Positions 8,196 to 17,233 of a stretch of 61,850 nt of DNA are shown piece by piece. The position numbers and the translations under genes are program-made. This stretch comes from Dyella ginsengisoli LA-4 (GTDB lineage: Bacteria > Pseudomonadota > Gammaproteobacteria > Xanthomonadales > Rhodanobacteraceae). Numbering within the stretch: position 1 is the stretch's first letter; each line of letters opens with the position of its first letter. Under the pieces are notes generated by a model. The model worked only from the letters and a program-made list of their open reading frames with translations, did no database searches and was not told the origin of the DNA. The stretch covers positions 1-61,850 of the forward strand of contig NZ_AMSF01000098.1 of NCBI RefSeq assembly GCF_000334915.1, in the 5' to 3' direction.

Positions 8196-9683
8196 TCAGA
8201 CGGCAATGTCGCCGGCGATCTGCTGCAGACGGATCACCACGAACTCGGCCGGCTTCAGCGGAGCGAAGCCGACGTGGATGTTGACGATCCCCAGGTTGAT
8301 GTCGTTCTGCGTGGTGGTCTCGCGGTCGCACTTGACGAAGTAGGCCTCGCGCGCCGAACGCCCCTGGAACGCGCCCTGGCGGAACAGGTTCTGCATGAAG
8401 GCACCGACGTTGAGCCGGATCTGTGCCCACAGCGGTTCGTCGTTCGGCTCGAACACCACCCACTGCGTGCCCCGGTACAGGCTCTCCTCCAGGAACAGCG
8501 CCATCCGGCGCACCGGGATGTATTTCCACTCCGAGGCGCGCGCATCGTTGCCCTGCAGGGTGCGTGCGCCCCAGACCACCGAGCCGTACACCGGTAGATT
8601 GCGCAGGCAGTTGATGCCGAGCGGATTGAGTTGGCCGTTCTCCGCATCGCTCATGGAGAGCTCCAGCGATGCGGCACCGTTGACGCTGGCATCCGCGCCG
8701 GCCGGGGCCTTCCACACGCCGCGGGCGCCGTCGGTGCGGGCGTAGACCCCGGCCACGTAGCCGCACGGCGGAAAACTGGCCAAGGCGCCCTGGCGCAACG
8801 GGTCGGGGGCACGCACCCACGGATAGTAGATGGCGGCATAGCTGGCGTCCGAGCCGGTCATGCCGGTGAGCGCCGCAGGCATGTTGCCGACGGTCGTGCC
8901 CTCCGGGGCATCCACCAGCAGAAAGGCGCGACGTGCCTTGCACTTGCCCTGCAGCGTGGAGATCGTGCCGGCGTCGGTCAGCCCCGGCACGCAAACCAGA
9001 TTGAACAGGTCGATGCGGTCGATCACGCCGCCGGTGGCGAAGCTGGCGGTCACCGCGGTGCGGAACGCCGCGTCGGCCGCGGACCACTGTGCGCCGTCGG
9101 TGCCGGCCTGCACGCTCTTCAGCGGTGTGGTGCCGGCGGCGGGCGTGGTCGATCCGCTGGTATCCGCGCTGATGTAAAGCGAACGGCCGTTGATCACGTT
9201 CTTGACGAAGCGTGGGTCGGTAGCGGTCATCGACAGGTTCTCGAACGTCTCCACCACCGACGTGGCGTCGGCGCTATCGCTGAGCACCTGAAGACGGAAC
9301 CGCGTGACGTCGTCGGCGCGCAGGGTAATGGCGATGCCGTAGCCGTTCGCCCACTGGCCCGGCGAGCTGGCGCTGAAACTCAGGTTGCCGGTGCTGCCCT
9401 TGGTGGTTTTCGCTCCGGCGTCGGCCACCCGCAGCACGTAGGCATCGGAGCCACCGTTGTCGAAGAACTGCTGGACGGCGTATCCGAGATAGGTTCGCGT
9501 ATCCAGGCCGCCGTAGTAGCGCTCGTAGTCCGCGAAGCTGGCGATGCGCACCGCGCGGTCGACCGGCCCTCGTGCCGCCCAGCCGATGAACAAGGCGATC
9601 GACGTCGCCACCCCGGTGATGGTGCGTACACCGCTGGACGCCTCCTGGACATAGACCCCGGGGTAGGTGAGGGAAGCTGGCAT
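8196..9683 (-). CDS. eCIS contractile sheath protein
   Basis: 495 residues starting MPASLTYPGVYVQE, the typical opening of phage-tail sheath proteins (TPGVYV). Other hallmarks: ALFIGWAARGP, the NGGSDAYVLRV segment, YYPWVRAPDP and the C-terminal WVVFEPNDEPLWAQIRLNVGAFMQNLFRQGAF. The sheath contracts to drive the tube outward. An AGGAG ribosome site lies 7 nt before the chosen ATG; a longer upstream extension of the frame is unlike any sheath and was dropped. It is the first gene of the leftward operon. Confidence 0.95.
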   Translation of the reverse strand: MPASLTYPGVYVQEASSGVRTITGVATSIALFIGWAARGPVDRAVRIASFADYERYYGGLDTRTYLGYAVQQFFDNGGSDAYVLRVADAGAKTTKGSTGNLSFSASSPGQWANGYGIAITLRADDVTRFRLQVLSDSADATSVVETFENLSMTATDPRFVKNVINGRSLYISADTSGSTTPAAGTTPLKSVQAGTDGAQWSAADAAFRTAVTASFATGGVIDRIDLFNLVCVPGLTDAGTISTLQGKCKARRAFLLVDAPEGTTVGNMPAALTGMTGSDASYAAIYYPWVRAPDPLRQGALASFPPCGYVAGVYARTDGARGVWKAPAGADASVNGAASLELSMSDAENGQLNPLGINCLRNLPVYGSVVWGARTLQGNDARASEWKYIPVRRMALFLEESLYRGTQWVVFEPNDEPLWAQIRLNVGAFMQNLFRQGAFQGRSAREAYFVKCDRETTTQNDINLGIVNIHVGFAPLKPAEFVVIRLQQIAGDIAV

Positions 9684-10461
9684 GAGATCGCTCCTTGGCA
9701 GAGGAAATTCGGATCCGCTGCCGCCGCGTCCCTGCCGCGATGACCGATCGCGCCATCCAGGATGCAGCGGCATCCGCCACTGGCAGGGCCATGCGGCCGG
9801 ATCGCATGGTTGCCGTCGGGCAGGTGGGGCAGTGCAACGAGCCCTGCTGTCGCAATAGCCGTGCCACGCGTACGGCGCGTGCCGGGCATCGCCTGGACGA
9901 TCCCCCCGTTCGGCGCGAAGGCGCATGCTCTTGCGGTGTGCGGCCCGTGCCGGAGCGCGCGACGCGTCCTCGCCGCCCATGACAGCAAGTAACGTGGCCG
10001 GGTATTCGCGGACCCGGAAGCAGGGCGCAGGCGGGTACGCCTGGACCCACCCGCGTGGGTGCAGCGTTCCCGCGCGGGTGCGGGTGATACCCGCAGGCCT
10101 GGCGCGACGTGGAGTGTCCCGTTCTTGCAGTGAGTCGAGGCCGGGCTGATGCGGCCGGCCGTTCGGTGGCCGCTGCGGTCCCTGAGTCCGATGCGGCGAG
10201 TGGGGTCGCGCGGCTTCATCGCCGTCGGGCAGCCCGATTGTTGGCCGCCTGCCGGCGGTGGTCGGGCGCGACGGATGCGTCGCCCAGACCGCGGTTGCGT
10301 GACCTGCCACGCACGGTCGATCGGGCACCGCGGACGGCCAGGCCGCCCGGCGCGACCGGCGGCGCGCCACGCCTGGCGGCGGCGCCGTTCGGCACAGGGC
10401 CCGAAACGGGTGACAGGCAACTCCCCCGACCAGGAGGGAGTCATCGCCCTGAGCGCCGCAG
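9684..10461. other. intergenic region upstream of the eCIS operon
   Basis: 778 bp between the sheath start and the end of the molybdenum subunit gene. Open frames here lack family features or a good ribosome site. It should hold the eCIS promoter. Small hairpins are visible, for example TGCGGGT-GAT-ACCCGCA at 10079-10095 and ACTCCC/GGGAGT at 10419-10440, the latter possibly a weak terminator for paoC. I see no convincing sigma-70 hexamers. Confidence 0.5.
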
Positions 10462-12684
10462 CTAGACCACGTGCGAGGCCAGCAGGTCCTCGATCTTCAC
10501 CGGCAGCTCGCGCACGCGCACGCCGGTGGCGTGGTGCACCGCGTTGGCGATCGCCGGGGCCACGCCGGCCAGGCCGATCTCGCCGATGCCGCGTGCGCCG
10601 AGCGCGTTGAGCTTCGTATCGGGGTAGTCGAGGAACAGCACGTCCACGTCCGGCATGTCGGCGTGGGTGGTCATGATGTAGTCGGCCAGGTTGCTGTTGA
10701 TCGCCTTGCCGTGCAGCGGCTCGTAGCGGGTGTCCTCGAACAGCGCCATGCCCACGCCCATCGCGATCGCACCCTCGATCTGGTTGCGCCCGGTGAGCGG
10801 GTTGAGGATGCGCCCGGCGTCGATCGCGGTGACCACGCGGCTGACCCGCAGCCGGGCGATGGCCGGATCCCAGGTCACTTCGACGAAGTGCGCGCCGTAG
10901 GAGTGCATGGAGAACTTCTTCGCCTCCTTGTCGCCGAAGGTGTTGCGCGACTTGCCCTTGCCCTCGACGTGCGCCAGCCGCGCCTGCTTCAGGATGTCGG
11001 CGAACGGCACGCCGTCGGCCGGCGTGCCGCTGCGCAGGTGCACGCGGCCCTCGGTGAAGGCGAGTTGTTCGGCTTTCGCCCCGACGAACGGTCCGTGGCC
11101 GGCGGCAGTGTCCAGCAGCTGCTGCACCGCGTCGGCCGCGGCCTGCGCCACCGCCGGCACCAGCGAGCCGGTGACCATCGAGCCGCCGGAGAGCGGCCCC
11201 GGCGGCAGCGCGCTGTCGCCGATCACCACCTGGATGCGCTCGATCGGCACGCCCAGGTCGTACGCCACCATCTGCGCCAGCATGGTGTAGGTGCCGGTGC
11301 CGATGTCCTGCGTGCCGCTGGCCACGCGCACGCTGCCGTCGGCATTGAGCAGCAGCGACACCTCCGCGTCGAGCCGCTGCGCCATCCACGCGCAGGCCGC
11401 CATGCCCCAGCCGAGCACCACACCGTCTTGCCGCATCGACCCGGTCGCCGGGTTGCGCCGCGACCAGCCGAAGTGCTCGGCGCCGCGGGTCAGGCACTCC
11501 TTCATGTGGCGCGAGGAGAACGGGATGCCGAGGCTCTCGTCGATGGCCGGCTCGTTGCGCAGGCGCAGTTCCACCGGGTCGATCTTCAGCGCCAGCGCCA
11601 GCTCGTCCATCGCCGACTCGATCGCGAACAGGCCCGGCACCGCGCCGGGGCCGCGCATGGCGGTGTTCGGTGCGATGTCGCGGCGGGCGCGGGCGCTGGT
11701 GACCTTGAGGTTGGGCGTGGAATAGAGAAAACCGGTGACCTCGCCGCAGTCTTCCTTGGAGTCGTCGATGCGCGAGGTGCGGTAGATGAAATCCTGGCGC
11801 AGCGCGACCAGCTTGCCGTCGTGGTTCGCGCCCAACCGCACGCGCTGCTGGGTGTTGGTGCGGTGGCCGACGTTGTGGAACATCATCTGGCGCGTCACCA
11901 CCAGTTTCACCGGCTTGCCGAGGTCGCGCGCCGCGGCGGCGGCGAGCAGGGCATGCGGCCAGGGCCACAGCTTGCCGCCGAAGCCGGAGCCGAGGAACTC
12001 GGTGACGATCCGCACGTTCTCCTTCGGCACGCCGAGCATCTGCGCCATCACCGCGCGGTGGTTCATGATCGACTGGGTGGTCTCGTACAGCGTGAACGCC
12101 TTGCCGTCCCACACCGCCACGCTGGCGTGCAGCTCGATCGGATTGTGGGTTTCCGGCGGCGTGGTGTAGGTCTGGTCGACCGTCACCGGGGCGCTGGCCA
12201 GGGCCGCGTCGACGTGGCCGCGTTCCGAATCGGTGGTCTGGTTTTCCTCCGGACTCAACGCCAGGCGCACGTCCGGCGGGGCGACGTTGCGGTAATCCAC
12301 CTTCACCGCGCGGGCCGCGGCGGTGGCCTGCTCGAAGGTGTCGGCCACCACCAGCGCCACGTACTGGCCGTAGTAGTGGACGGTGTCGTCCTCGAACGGT
12401 GGCCGGCTCTCGTCGATCATCCCGGACTTGCCGGGCTTGTAGAACGTGCCGATGTTGGCGCGGGTGTAGACCTTGCGCACGCCGGGCATGGCCGCGGCGG
12501 CAGAGTCGTCGATGGCGGCGATCTCGCCACGGGCGATGGTCGCGCCCACCGGCACCGCGTAGAGCAGGCCGGGGAAGTGGTGGTCGGAACTGTAGGTGGC
12601 GCGACCGCTGACTTTCAGCGGGCCGTCCACGCGCGGGATGGAGGCGCCGATGGCGGGCCGGGTGGAGGTGGCGTCGGGGGACAT
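10462..12684 (-). CDS. paoC: xanthine dehydrogenase family molybdopterin-binding subunit (PaoC-like)
   Basis: 740 residues, the size of PaoC/YagR, the catalytic subunit of the periplasmic aldehyde oxidoreductase PaoABC. Visible: N-terminal IPRVDGPLKVSGRATYSSD, the molybdopterin loops LGSGFGGKLWPWPH and AMRGPGAV, GTQDIGTGTYTMLAQ, and the C-terminal GEIGLAG with the catalytic glutamate. These enzymes oxidise aromatic aldehydes to acids using Mo-MCD cofactor. It lacks a signal peptide and would be exported by hitchhiking on the TAT-tagged iron-sulfur subunit. 23 bp separate it from the FAD subunit gene. Confidence 0.88.
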   Translation of the reverse strand: MSPDATSTRPAIGASIPRVDGPLKVSGRATYSSDHHFPGLLYAVPVGATIARGEIAAIDDSAAAAMPGVRKVYTRANIGTFYKPGKSGMIDESRPPFEDDTVHYYGQYVALVVADTFEQATAAARAVKVDYRNVAPPDVRLALSPEENQTTDSERGHVDAALASAPVTVDQTYTTPPETHNPIELHASVAVWDGKAFTLYETTQSIMNHRAVMAQMLGVPKENVRIVTEFLGSGFGGKLWPWPHALLAAAAARDLGKPVKLVVTRQMMFHNVGHRTNTQQRVRLGANHDGKLVALRQDFIYRTSRIDDSKEDCGEVTGFLYSTPNLKVTSARARRDIAPNTAMRGPGAVPGLFAIESAMDELALALKIDPVELRLRNEPAIDESLGIPFSSRHMKECLTRGAEHFGWSRRNPATGSMRQDGVVLGWGMAACAWMAQRLDAEVSLLLNADGSVRVASGTQDIGTGTYTMLAQMVAYDLGVPIERIQVVIGDSALPPGPLSGGSMVTGSLVPAVAQAAADAVQQLLDTAAGHGPFVGAKAEQLAFTEGRVHLRSGTPADGVPFADILKQARLAHVEGKGKSRNTFGDKEAKKFSMHSYGAHFVEVTWDPAIARLRVSRVVTAIDAGRILNPLTGRNQIEGAIAMGVGMALFEDTRYEPLHGKAINSNLADYIMTTHADMPDVDVLFLDYPDTKLNALGARGIGEIGLAGVAPAIANAVHHATGVRVRELPVKIEDLLASHVV

Positions 12685-12707
12685 GGTCGGTTCTCCTCGC
12701 GGGGCGC

Positions 12708-13709
12708 TCAGGCGGTGGCCACGGTGGTGAGGGCGTGCACCAGGCAGCGGCGGGCCAGCTCCACCTTGAAGCCGTTCTCGCTCTGCGGGCGGGCGTCGCG
12801 CAGCGCCGCGGTCGCGGCCGCGGCGAAGCTGGCCGGCGTGGCGGGCTGGCCGAGCAGGGACTGCTCGGCTTCGGGCGCGCGCCAGGGGCGCGTGCCGACC
12901 CCGCCAAGCGCGACGCGGGCGTGATGGATGCGCCCGCCGTCCACGCCCAGCACCACCGCGGCCGAGGCCAGCGCGAACTCGTACGAGGCGCGGTCGCGCA
13001 GCTTGAGATAGTGCGAGCGCGTGCCGGCCTTCGGCGGCGGCAGCAGCACGTGGGTGATCAGGTCGCCCGGCTGCATCACCGTCTCGCGGTCGGGCGTGTC
13101 GCCCGGCAGCAGGAAGAAATCCGCGATCGGCACGACGCGCTCGCCGTGCGCGCCGTGGATCGCGATGCGTGCCTCCAGCGCGGCCAGCGCCACGTTCTGG
13201 TCGCTGGGGTTGGTGGCGATGCAGTGTTCGCTGGCGCCCAGGATCGCCAGCGTGCGGTTGGCGCCGCCGATCGCCGGGCAGCCGCTGCCGGGCTGGCGCT
13301 TGTTGCAGGGCATGTGCTCGTCGCGGAAGTACATGCAGCGCGTGCGCTGCAGCAGGTTGCCGCCGGTGGTGGCCATGTTGCGCAGCTGCGCCGAGGCGCC
13401 GGCCAGCAGCGCCTGCGACAGCACCGCGTAGTCGCGCTGCACCTCGGCGTGGTTGGCCACGTCGCTGTTGCGCGCCAGCGCGCCGATCTTCAGGCCACCG
13501 TCGGGCGTGCGCTCGATGCGGTCCAGCGGCAGGTGGTTGATGTCCACCACCTGCTGCGGCGTTTCCACGTGCAGCTTCATCAGGTCGAGCAGGGTGGTGC
13601 CGCCGGCGACGAAGCGTACGCTGGCGCCCTGCTGGGCGGTGGGGGAACGGGCGCCGGCGTCGATCGCCTGGCGGGCGTCGGTGGCGCGGAGGAAGGTGAA
13701 GGCCTGCAT
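12708..13709 (-). CDS. paoB: FAD-binding subunit of aldehyde oxidoreductase (PaoB-like)
   Basis: 333 residues. FAD-binding motif FVAGGTTLLDLMK at 33-45 and TTGGNLLQRT at 115-124. Four cysteines (C125, C135, C144, C163), including the CMYFRDEHMPCNKRQPGSGC region, match the extra 4Fe-4S cluster that sets PaoB apart from other xanthine-oxidase-family flavoproteins. Passes electrons from the 2Fe-2S subunit to FAD. Sits between the other two subunit genes, 10 bp after paoA. Confidence 0.88.
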   Translation of the reverse strand: MQAFTFLRATDARQAIDAGARSPTAQQGASVRFVAGGTTLLDLMKLHVETPQQVVDINHLPLDRIERTPDGGLKIGALARNSDVANHAEVQRDYAVLSQALLAGASAQLRNMATTGGNLLQRTRCMYFRDEHMPCNKRQPGSGCPAIGGANRTLAILGASEHCIATNPSDQNVALAALEARIAIHGAHGERVVPIADFFLLPGDTPDRETVMQPGDLITHVLLPPPKAGTRSHYLKLRDRASYEFALASAAVVLGVDGGRIHHARVALGGVGTRPWRAPEAEQSLLGQPATPASFAAAATAALRDARPQSENGFKVELARRCLVHALTTVATA

Positions 13710-13719
13710 GGTGTCCCCC

Positions 13720-14373
13720 TCAGCCCTTGCGGACCTGCCGGATCGCGGCGTGGATGTTCGGATAGGCGCCGCAGCGGCAGATGTTGCCGGCCATCGCCTC
13801 CTTCATGGCCGCGTCGTCCGGGCCCCAGGGTTCGTCCAGCATCGCCACCGCCGACATGATCTGGCCGGAGGTGCAGTAGCCGCACTGGTAGCCGTCGTGC
13901 TCGAGGAAGGCCTGCTGCATCGGGTGCAGCCGCCCGGGCGCGCCGAGGCCCTCGATGGTGGTGACCTGGTCACCCTCGTGCATCGCCAGCAGGCTGAGGC
14001 AGGCGTTCACCCGGCGGCCGTTGACGTGCACCGTGCAGGCGCCGCACTGGCCGTGGTCGCAGCCCTTCTTGGTGCCGGTGAGCGCGAAGTGCTCGCGCAG
14101 GGCGTCGAGCAGGGTGGTGCGCGGATCGACGGTGAGCGTGCGCGGCTGGCCGTTGACGGTGAGCTTCACCGTGACCGTGCCGTCGCCCTCCTTGCCCGGC
14201 GCGTCCGGCGGCAGGTGCGCCATCGCGGTCGCTGCCAGGGCGTGGCCGCCGAGGCCGAGGGTGGAGGCGGCGCCGGTGACGCCGACCATCTGCAGGAAGC
14301 CGCGGCGGCTGATCGATACGGCGGGAGCGGGAGCATCGCCCGCGGGCGGCTGGGGCGGATTGCGCTGGGACAT
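13720..14373 (-). CDS. paoA: 2Fe-2S subunit of aldehyde oxidoreductase, TAT-exported (PaoA-like)
   Basis: 217 residues. A twin-arginine signal (SRRGFLQMVG at 22-31) precedes the ferredoxin-like domain with Cys at 105, 110, 113 and 125 (GCDHGQCGACT) and the C-terminal 2Fe-2S domain (QCGYCTSGQ, NICRCGAYP). First gene of the operon paoA-paoB-paoC, which fits export of the folded heterotrimer to the periplasm. A perfect FNR box lies 145 bp upstream but is nearer the divergent hsp20 gene. Confidence 0.9.
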   Translation of the reverse strand: MSQRNPPQPPAGDAPAPAVSISRRGFLQMVGVTGAASTLGLGGHALAATAMAHLPPDAPGKEGDGTVTVKLTVNGQPRTLTVDPRTTLLDALREHFALTGTKKGCDHGQCGACTVHVNGRRVNACLSLLAMHEGDQVTTIEGLGAPGRLHPMQQAFLEHDGYQCGYCTSGQIMSAVAMLDEPWGPDDAAMKEAMAGNICRCGAYPNIHAAIRQVRKG

Positions 14374-14517
14374 GCGGTCTTACCTCCGGAAAGCGGCAGA
14401 CGCCGGCAGGATGGCAGCGGCGCCAGGCGACAACGGGCGACGAAGCAACCCGTGAACGGTACACCCGGCGCGGCTCTCCGGCAGCACGAATTTGCGTCGC
14501 GTGTCCGACACGCAAGC

Positions 14518-14531
14518 TTGATCGGCATCAA
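14518..14531. promoter_or_regulatory. FNR/ANR box, perfect (hsp20 upstream)
   Basis: TTGAT-CGGC-ATCAA, matching all ten consensus positions. Its centre is 90 bp before the Hsp20 ATG. The intergenic gap has no gene. Confidence 0.75.
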
Positions 14532-14614
14532 GCCCGGGGCATCGCGGCGGACGCAGAGTGTCCTGTGGCGCGGTCGCGCCACCGTTCTGCTGCGCTTACC
14601 CGGAGGTACACACC

Positions 14615-15076
14615 ATGAGCACCCTCACACACTGGAACCCCTTCAAGAGCTCGCCGCGCATCGATCCGCTGGCCGGTTTCCCGCTTGGCGGCATCGACGA
14701 CGTGTTCCGCTCGATGGCCAATCGCCCGTTCTGGCGCGACGTGGACATGGTCCCCGACATGCGCCTGGACGTGATCGAAAAGGACGACGCCTACGTGGTC
14801 AAGGCCGACATCCCGGGCGTCGACAAGAATGACATCGAGATCTCGGTGGATGGTGGCCAGGTCACCATCAGCGCGGAGTCCCGGCACAGCAGCGAGAAAA
14901 AGGAAAACGAACACACCCTCGTCAACGAGCGCTACGTCGGGCGGGTCTATCGCTCCTTCGGCCTGCCGGCCGAGGTGGACAGCGACAAGGCGGATGCGCG
15001 TTACCAGGGAGGCGTTCTCACGCTCACCCTGCCGAAGAAGAGCAACAGCAGCAGCCACCGCGTCATGGTGAGCTGA
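14615..15076 (+). CDS. Hsp20/alpha-crystallin small heat-shock protein
   Basis: 153 residues. The alpha-crystallin domain is clear: DMRLDVIEKDDAYVVKADIPGVDKNDIEIS, ERYVGRVYRSFGLP, and GGVLTLTLPKK at the end. ATP-independent holdase in the cytoplasm. The ATG was chosen for its GGAGGT ribosome site at 14602-14607; the longer frame adds unlike residues. Preceded by a perfect FNR-type box, so low-oxygen induction is likely. Confidence 0.93.
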   Translation: MSTLTHWNPFKSSPRIDPLAGFPLGGIDDVFRSMANRPFWRDVDMVPDMRLDVIEKDDAYVVKADIPGVDKNDIEISVDGGQVTISAESRHSSEKKENEHTLVNERYVGRVYRSFGLPAEVDSDKADARYQGGVLTLTLPKKSNSSSHRVMVS

Positions 15077-15085
15077 GGCTCGGGA

Positions 15086-15114
15086 CGGACGCATCGCCTT
15101 CTGCGATGCGTCCG
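15086..15114. terminator. bidirectional hairpin between convergent genes
   Basis: A 12-bp perfect stem (15086-15097 with 15103-15114) and a 5-nt loop CTTCT lies between the hsp20 stop and the host-attachment gene stop. No long T run on either side. Confidence 0.6.
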
Positions 15115-15127
15115 CCGTCGACGCTGG

Positions 15128-15571
15128 TCAGACGCTCAGTTCCCGCAGTACGCGTTCGCGGACATCGAGCTCCTCCAGCGCGGTGAAGTCGTTGTGCAAC
15201 TCGCCGCTGACGCGCTCGCGCAGCGCCTTGTCCAGCACGCCGTGCAGGGTGCCGAGGAAGCGCGGCGGGGCAACCAGCACCAGTTGTTCGCAGCGGCGTT
15301 CCGTGCAGCCGCGTTCCAGTTCGTCGCGCAGCATGCGCGCGAAGCGCTCGCTGCTCTTGTCGCGCAGGCTGGTGTGCGGTTCGATCGCATGCCGCGCCGA
15401 GCCGACGCTCTCCATGGTGCGTGGCGCACGCTCGGTGGTGGCATCGCGGCCCGGAGCCCTTCCATCCGGATTGGCAAGGCACGACACCACCGTCCACGGG
15501 CCGCCACGCCGGTCGGACTCGAACACCCTCGCGCGGGCGGCATCCGCCACCAGAATCCAGGTCGATGCCAT
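15128..15571 (-). CDS. host attachment family protein
   Basis: 147 residues. Matches the Host_attach family: start TWILVADAARARVFE, middle RDKSSERFARMLRDELERG, and LVLVAPPRFLGTLHGVLDKALRERV at 90-120. The fold resembles eRF1 domain 2; despite the name, the cellular role is not settled. The ATG at the start of MASTW follows a GGAGG ribosome site. An FNR-like box lies about 76 bp upstream with a TAGCAT -10 candidate. Confidence 0.85.
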   Translation of the reverse strand: MASTWILVADAARARVFESDRRGGPWTVVSCLANPDGRAPGRDATTERAPRTMESVGSARHAIEPHTSLRDKSSERFARMLRDELERGCTERRCEQLVLVAPPRFLGTLHGVLDKALRERVSGELHNDFTALEELDVRERVLRELSV

Positions 15572-15612
15572 GTTGCCTCCCGCCCTTCGGGCCAATGAGA
15601 TGGGGTGTCCCG

Positions 15613-15654
15613 ATGCTAGGTGCGGGGTCGGCCGCGCCACTTGACCTGCATCAA
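15613..15654 (-). promoter_or_regulatory. FNR-like box and -10 for the host-attachment gene
   Basis: On the minus strand TTGAT-GCAG-GTCAA at 15654-15641 (9 of 10), then TAGCAT at 15618-15613, which begins 29.5 bp from the box centre. That is the spacing of an FNR class II promoter, where the box sits at -41.5. Confidence 0.65.
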
Positions 15655-15675
15655 TGGCCAGGCGCGCGCCGGCCT

Positions 15676-16032
15676 TCATCGTGCATCGGGTCGCTCGTGG
15701 TGCTTCACCTCGCCGCGGCGCACGCGCAGGAAGTCCTGCAGTTGGCGCCGCAGCGCGGCAAAGGTGTCGCGCACCGCCACGTGGACGTCGGCATGGGTGT
15801 CGTTGCCGGTCTCGCGTCTGGCCTCGAACTGGGCGCCGGGCAGGCTCACCTGGGCCTGCACGCGATAGTGGTGTCCGCTGCGGTGGCGCGCCTCGGCGTG
15901 GCGCACCGTGATCCGGCAGTCGGTCAGCGTGGGAGCGAAGTGTTCCAGTTGCAGCGCGTGGCGCGATATGTCTTCGTACAGCGCCTTGGACGGCCGCATG
16001 TCGAGGAAGCTCACTTCGATCAGGAAACTCAT
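15676..16032 (-). CDS. HPF/RaiA-like ribosome-associated protein
   Basis: 118 residues. Short member of the sigma-54 modulation/S30EA family: an N-terminal strand MSFLIEVSFLDM, the HYRVQAQVSLPG strand and the HADVHVAVRDTFAALRRQLQDFLR helix. Such proteins bind the ribosome and hibernate it during stress. ATG picked as the residue where family similarity begins; the ribosome site is weak. A near-perfect FNR-type box lies about 67 bp upstream. Identity is moderately sure since the N-terminal strand is divergent. Confidence 0.7.
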   Translation of the reverse strand: MSFLIEVSFLDMRPSKALYEDISRHALQLEHFAPTLTDCRITVRHAEARHRSGHHYRVQAQVSLPGAQFEARRETGNDTHADVHVAVRDTFAALRRQLQDFLRVRRGEVKHHERPDAR

Positions 16033-16065
16033 GACGGGGACTCCACGTCGTCGGGTCGCCCCACC

Positions 16066-16106
16066 ATGCTGGGGCCGCGCGCGGCGCGCGGTTTGATCCA
16101 GATCAG
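16066..16106 (-). promoter_or_regulatory. FNR-like box and -10 for the HPF-like gene
   Basis: The plus-strand sequence TTGAT-CCAG-ATCAG at 16093-16106 matches 9 of 10 positions. On the minus strand CAGCAT at 16071-16066 begins 28.5 bp from the box centre, as expected for class II FNR activation. Confidence 0.6.
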
Positions 16107-16214
16107 CCTCTTGCCACGAGCGGCGGGTGGCGATGCCGGTGGCCCGGGTTCCCCCGCGCGGGCCTTTGATGCCGGTCGACGCCGGGCCATCCGGGCCACG
16201 TCGGTGACGCCGCG

Positions 16215-17021
16215 CTAGTGCCGGAGATAGAGCGGCAGATGGCTGCGCGACAGCACCACCCGTGTGGTGGCACCGAAACTGCAGCCGCCAGGACGCCGGC
16301 ATCCGCTGGCGCCGAGCACCAGCAGGTCGGCCCGTTCGTCGGCGGCGATGGCCAGCAGTTGTTCGCCGGTATCCTCATCGGCTTCGGTCACGGTCTGGAG
16401 GCGGGTGACGTTCACGCCGTGCGCCCGCAGGTGCGCGGCCGGGTCGAACAGCGGGGGGGCGGACCGCCGCTCCGGCGGCGGCTGCAGCAGGGCGACCGTG
16501 GTCGCGGCGACCAGCAACGGCAGGGCGCCATGCAGGGCGCGATTCGACGCGGGGCTGCCGTCCCAGGCCACCACGGCGCGAGCCACGCGACCGGGCGAGA
16601 AGCCGGCAGAGGGAACCAGGATGCAGGCCACACCGGACAGCAGGGTCTCCAGCACCGGGCGCTCTTCGATGGAACAGGGCGGCACGTTGCCCTGCAGGAT
16701 CACCACGTCGCTCCATTGGCCCGCCAGCACCAGCGCATCCGCCGCCGGCCCCTGAGCGACCTGCCAGCGCGCTTCGCGCACGCCGAGCGTCGCCGCCCAG
16801 GTGGCGAAGGCCGGTCCGGCGAGCATCGCCTGCTGGAGTTCGTCCTGAGCGTAGGCAAGCACCTCCTGCATCAGTTGCGGCGGGCCGGACAGGGACGGGC
16901 TCGGCGCGGCGACGTACAGGCCGGTCAGCCCGGCGTGGGTGTCCGCGGCGAGTTGGGCGGCGTAACGCACGGCGGCTGGCCAATGCCGGAAGTCCGGGCT
17001 GTGGACGACGATGTCGCGCAC
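16215..17021 (-). CDS. universal stress protein, tandem UspA domains
   Basis: 268 residues in two Usp-like halves. The second half ends with LLVLGASGCRRPGGCSFGATTRVVLSRSHLPLYL, the Usp nucleotide-binding signature (GxS-x9-G[ST]) followed by the last strand. The first half is divergent. Divergently transcribed from a second tandem Usp gene with two FNR-like sites between them. Typical of low-oxygen survival genes in proteobacteria. Confidence 0.85.
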   Translation of the reverse strand: MRDIVVHSPDFRHWPAAVRYAAQLAADTHAGLTGLYVAAPSPSLSGPPQLMQEVLAYAQDELQQAMLAGPAFATWAATLGVREARWQVAQGPAADALVLAGQWSDVVILQGNVPPCSIEERPVLETLLSGVACILVPSAGFSPGRVARAVVAWDGSPASNRALHGALPLLVAATTVALLQPPPERRSAPPLFDPAAHLRAHGVNVTRLQTVTEADEDTGEQLLAIAADERADLLVLGASGCRRPGGCSFGATTRVVLSRSHLPLYLRH

Positions 17022-17095
17022 CTGATGCCCCTCGCAAAGCCGGCTGCGCAGAGCGCCGGATGACCGCCAGCATGCATCTGCCGCTGCCGCCGGGC

Positions 17096-17109
17096 TTGAT
17101 CCAGATCAT
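17096..17109. promoter_or_regulatory. FNR-like box facing the leftward usp gene
   Basis: TTGAT-CCAG-ATCAT, 9 of 10 consensus positions, centred 81 bp before the leftward usp start. Same core and spacer as the box ahead of the HPF-like gene. Confidence 0.6.
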
Positions 17110-17142
17110 GCCCCGGGATGGGGAGGCCAACCGATCGCAACC

Positions 17143-17156
17143 TTGATCTGGGTCAC
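17143..17156. promoter_or_regulatory. degenerate FNR-like box facing the rightward usp gene
   Basis: TTGAT-CTGG-GTCAC: left half perfect, right half 3 of 5. Centred 84 bp before the rightward usp start. No clear -10 at class II spacing, so this is the weakest site of the set. Confidence 0.4.
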
Positions 17157-17233
17157 CAAGACCACTGCCGACATGCTCCAGCGTGCTCCCCTGGTGCCAT
17201 CGACGAACGGCACGGGCAAATGGAGGGCTCGCG

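Noticed and set aside
10419-10440. ACTCCC/GGGAGT hairpin as a firm terminator of paoABC
   Set aside because: Six-base stem with a ten-base loop and no T run; kept only as a remark.
10471-12924. 817-codon plus-strand frame opposite paoC
   Set aside because: Antisense shadow with His/Arg/Val-rich low-complexity translation; paoC on the other strand has all expected motifs.
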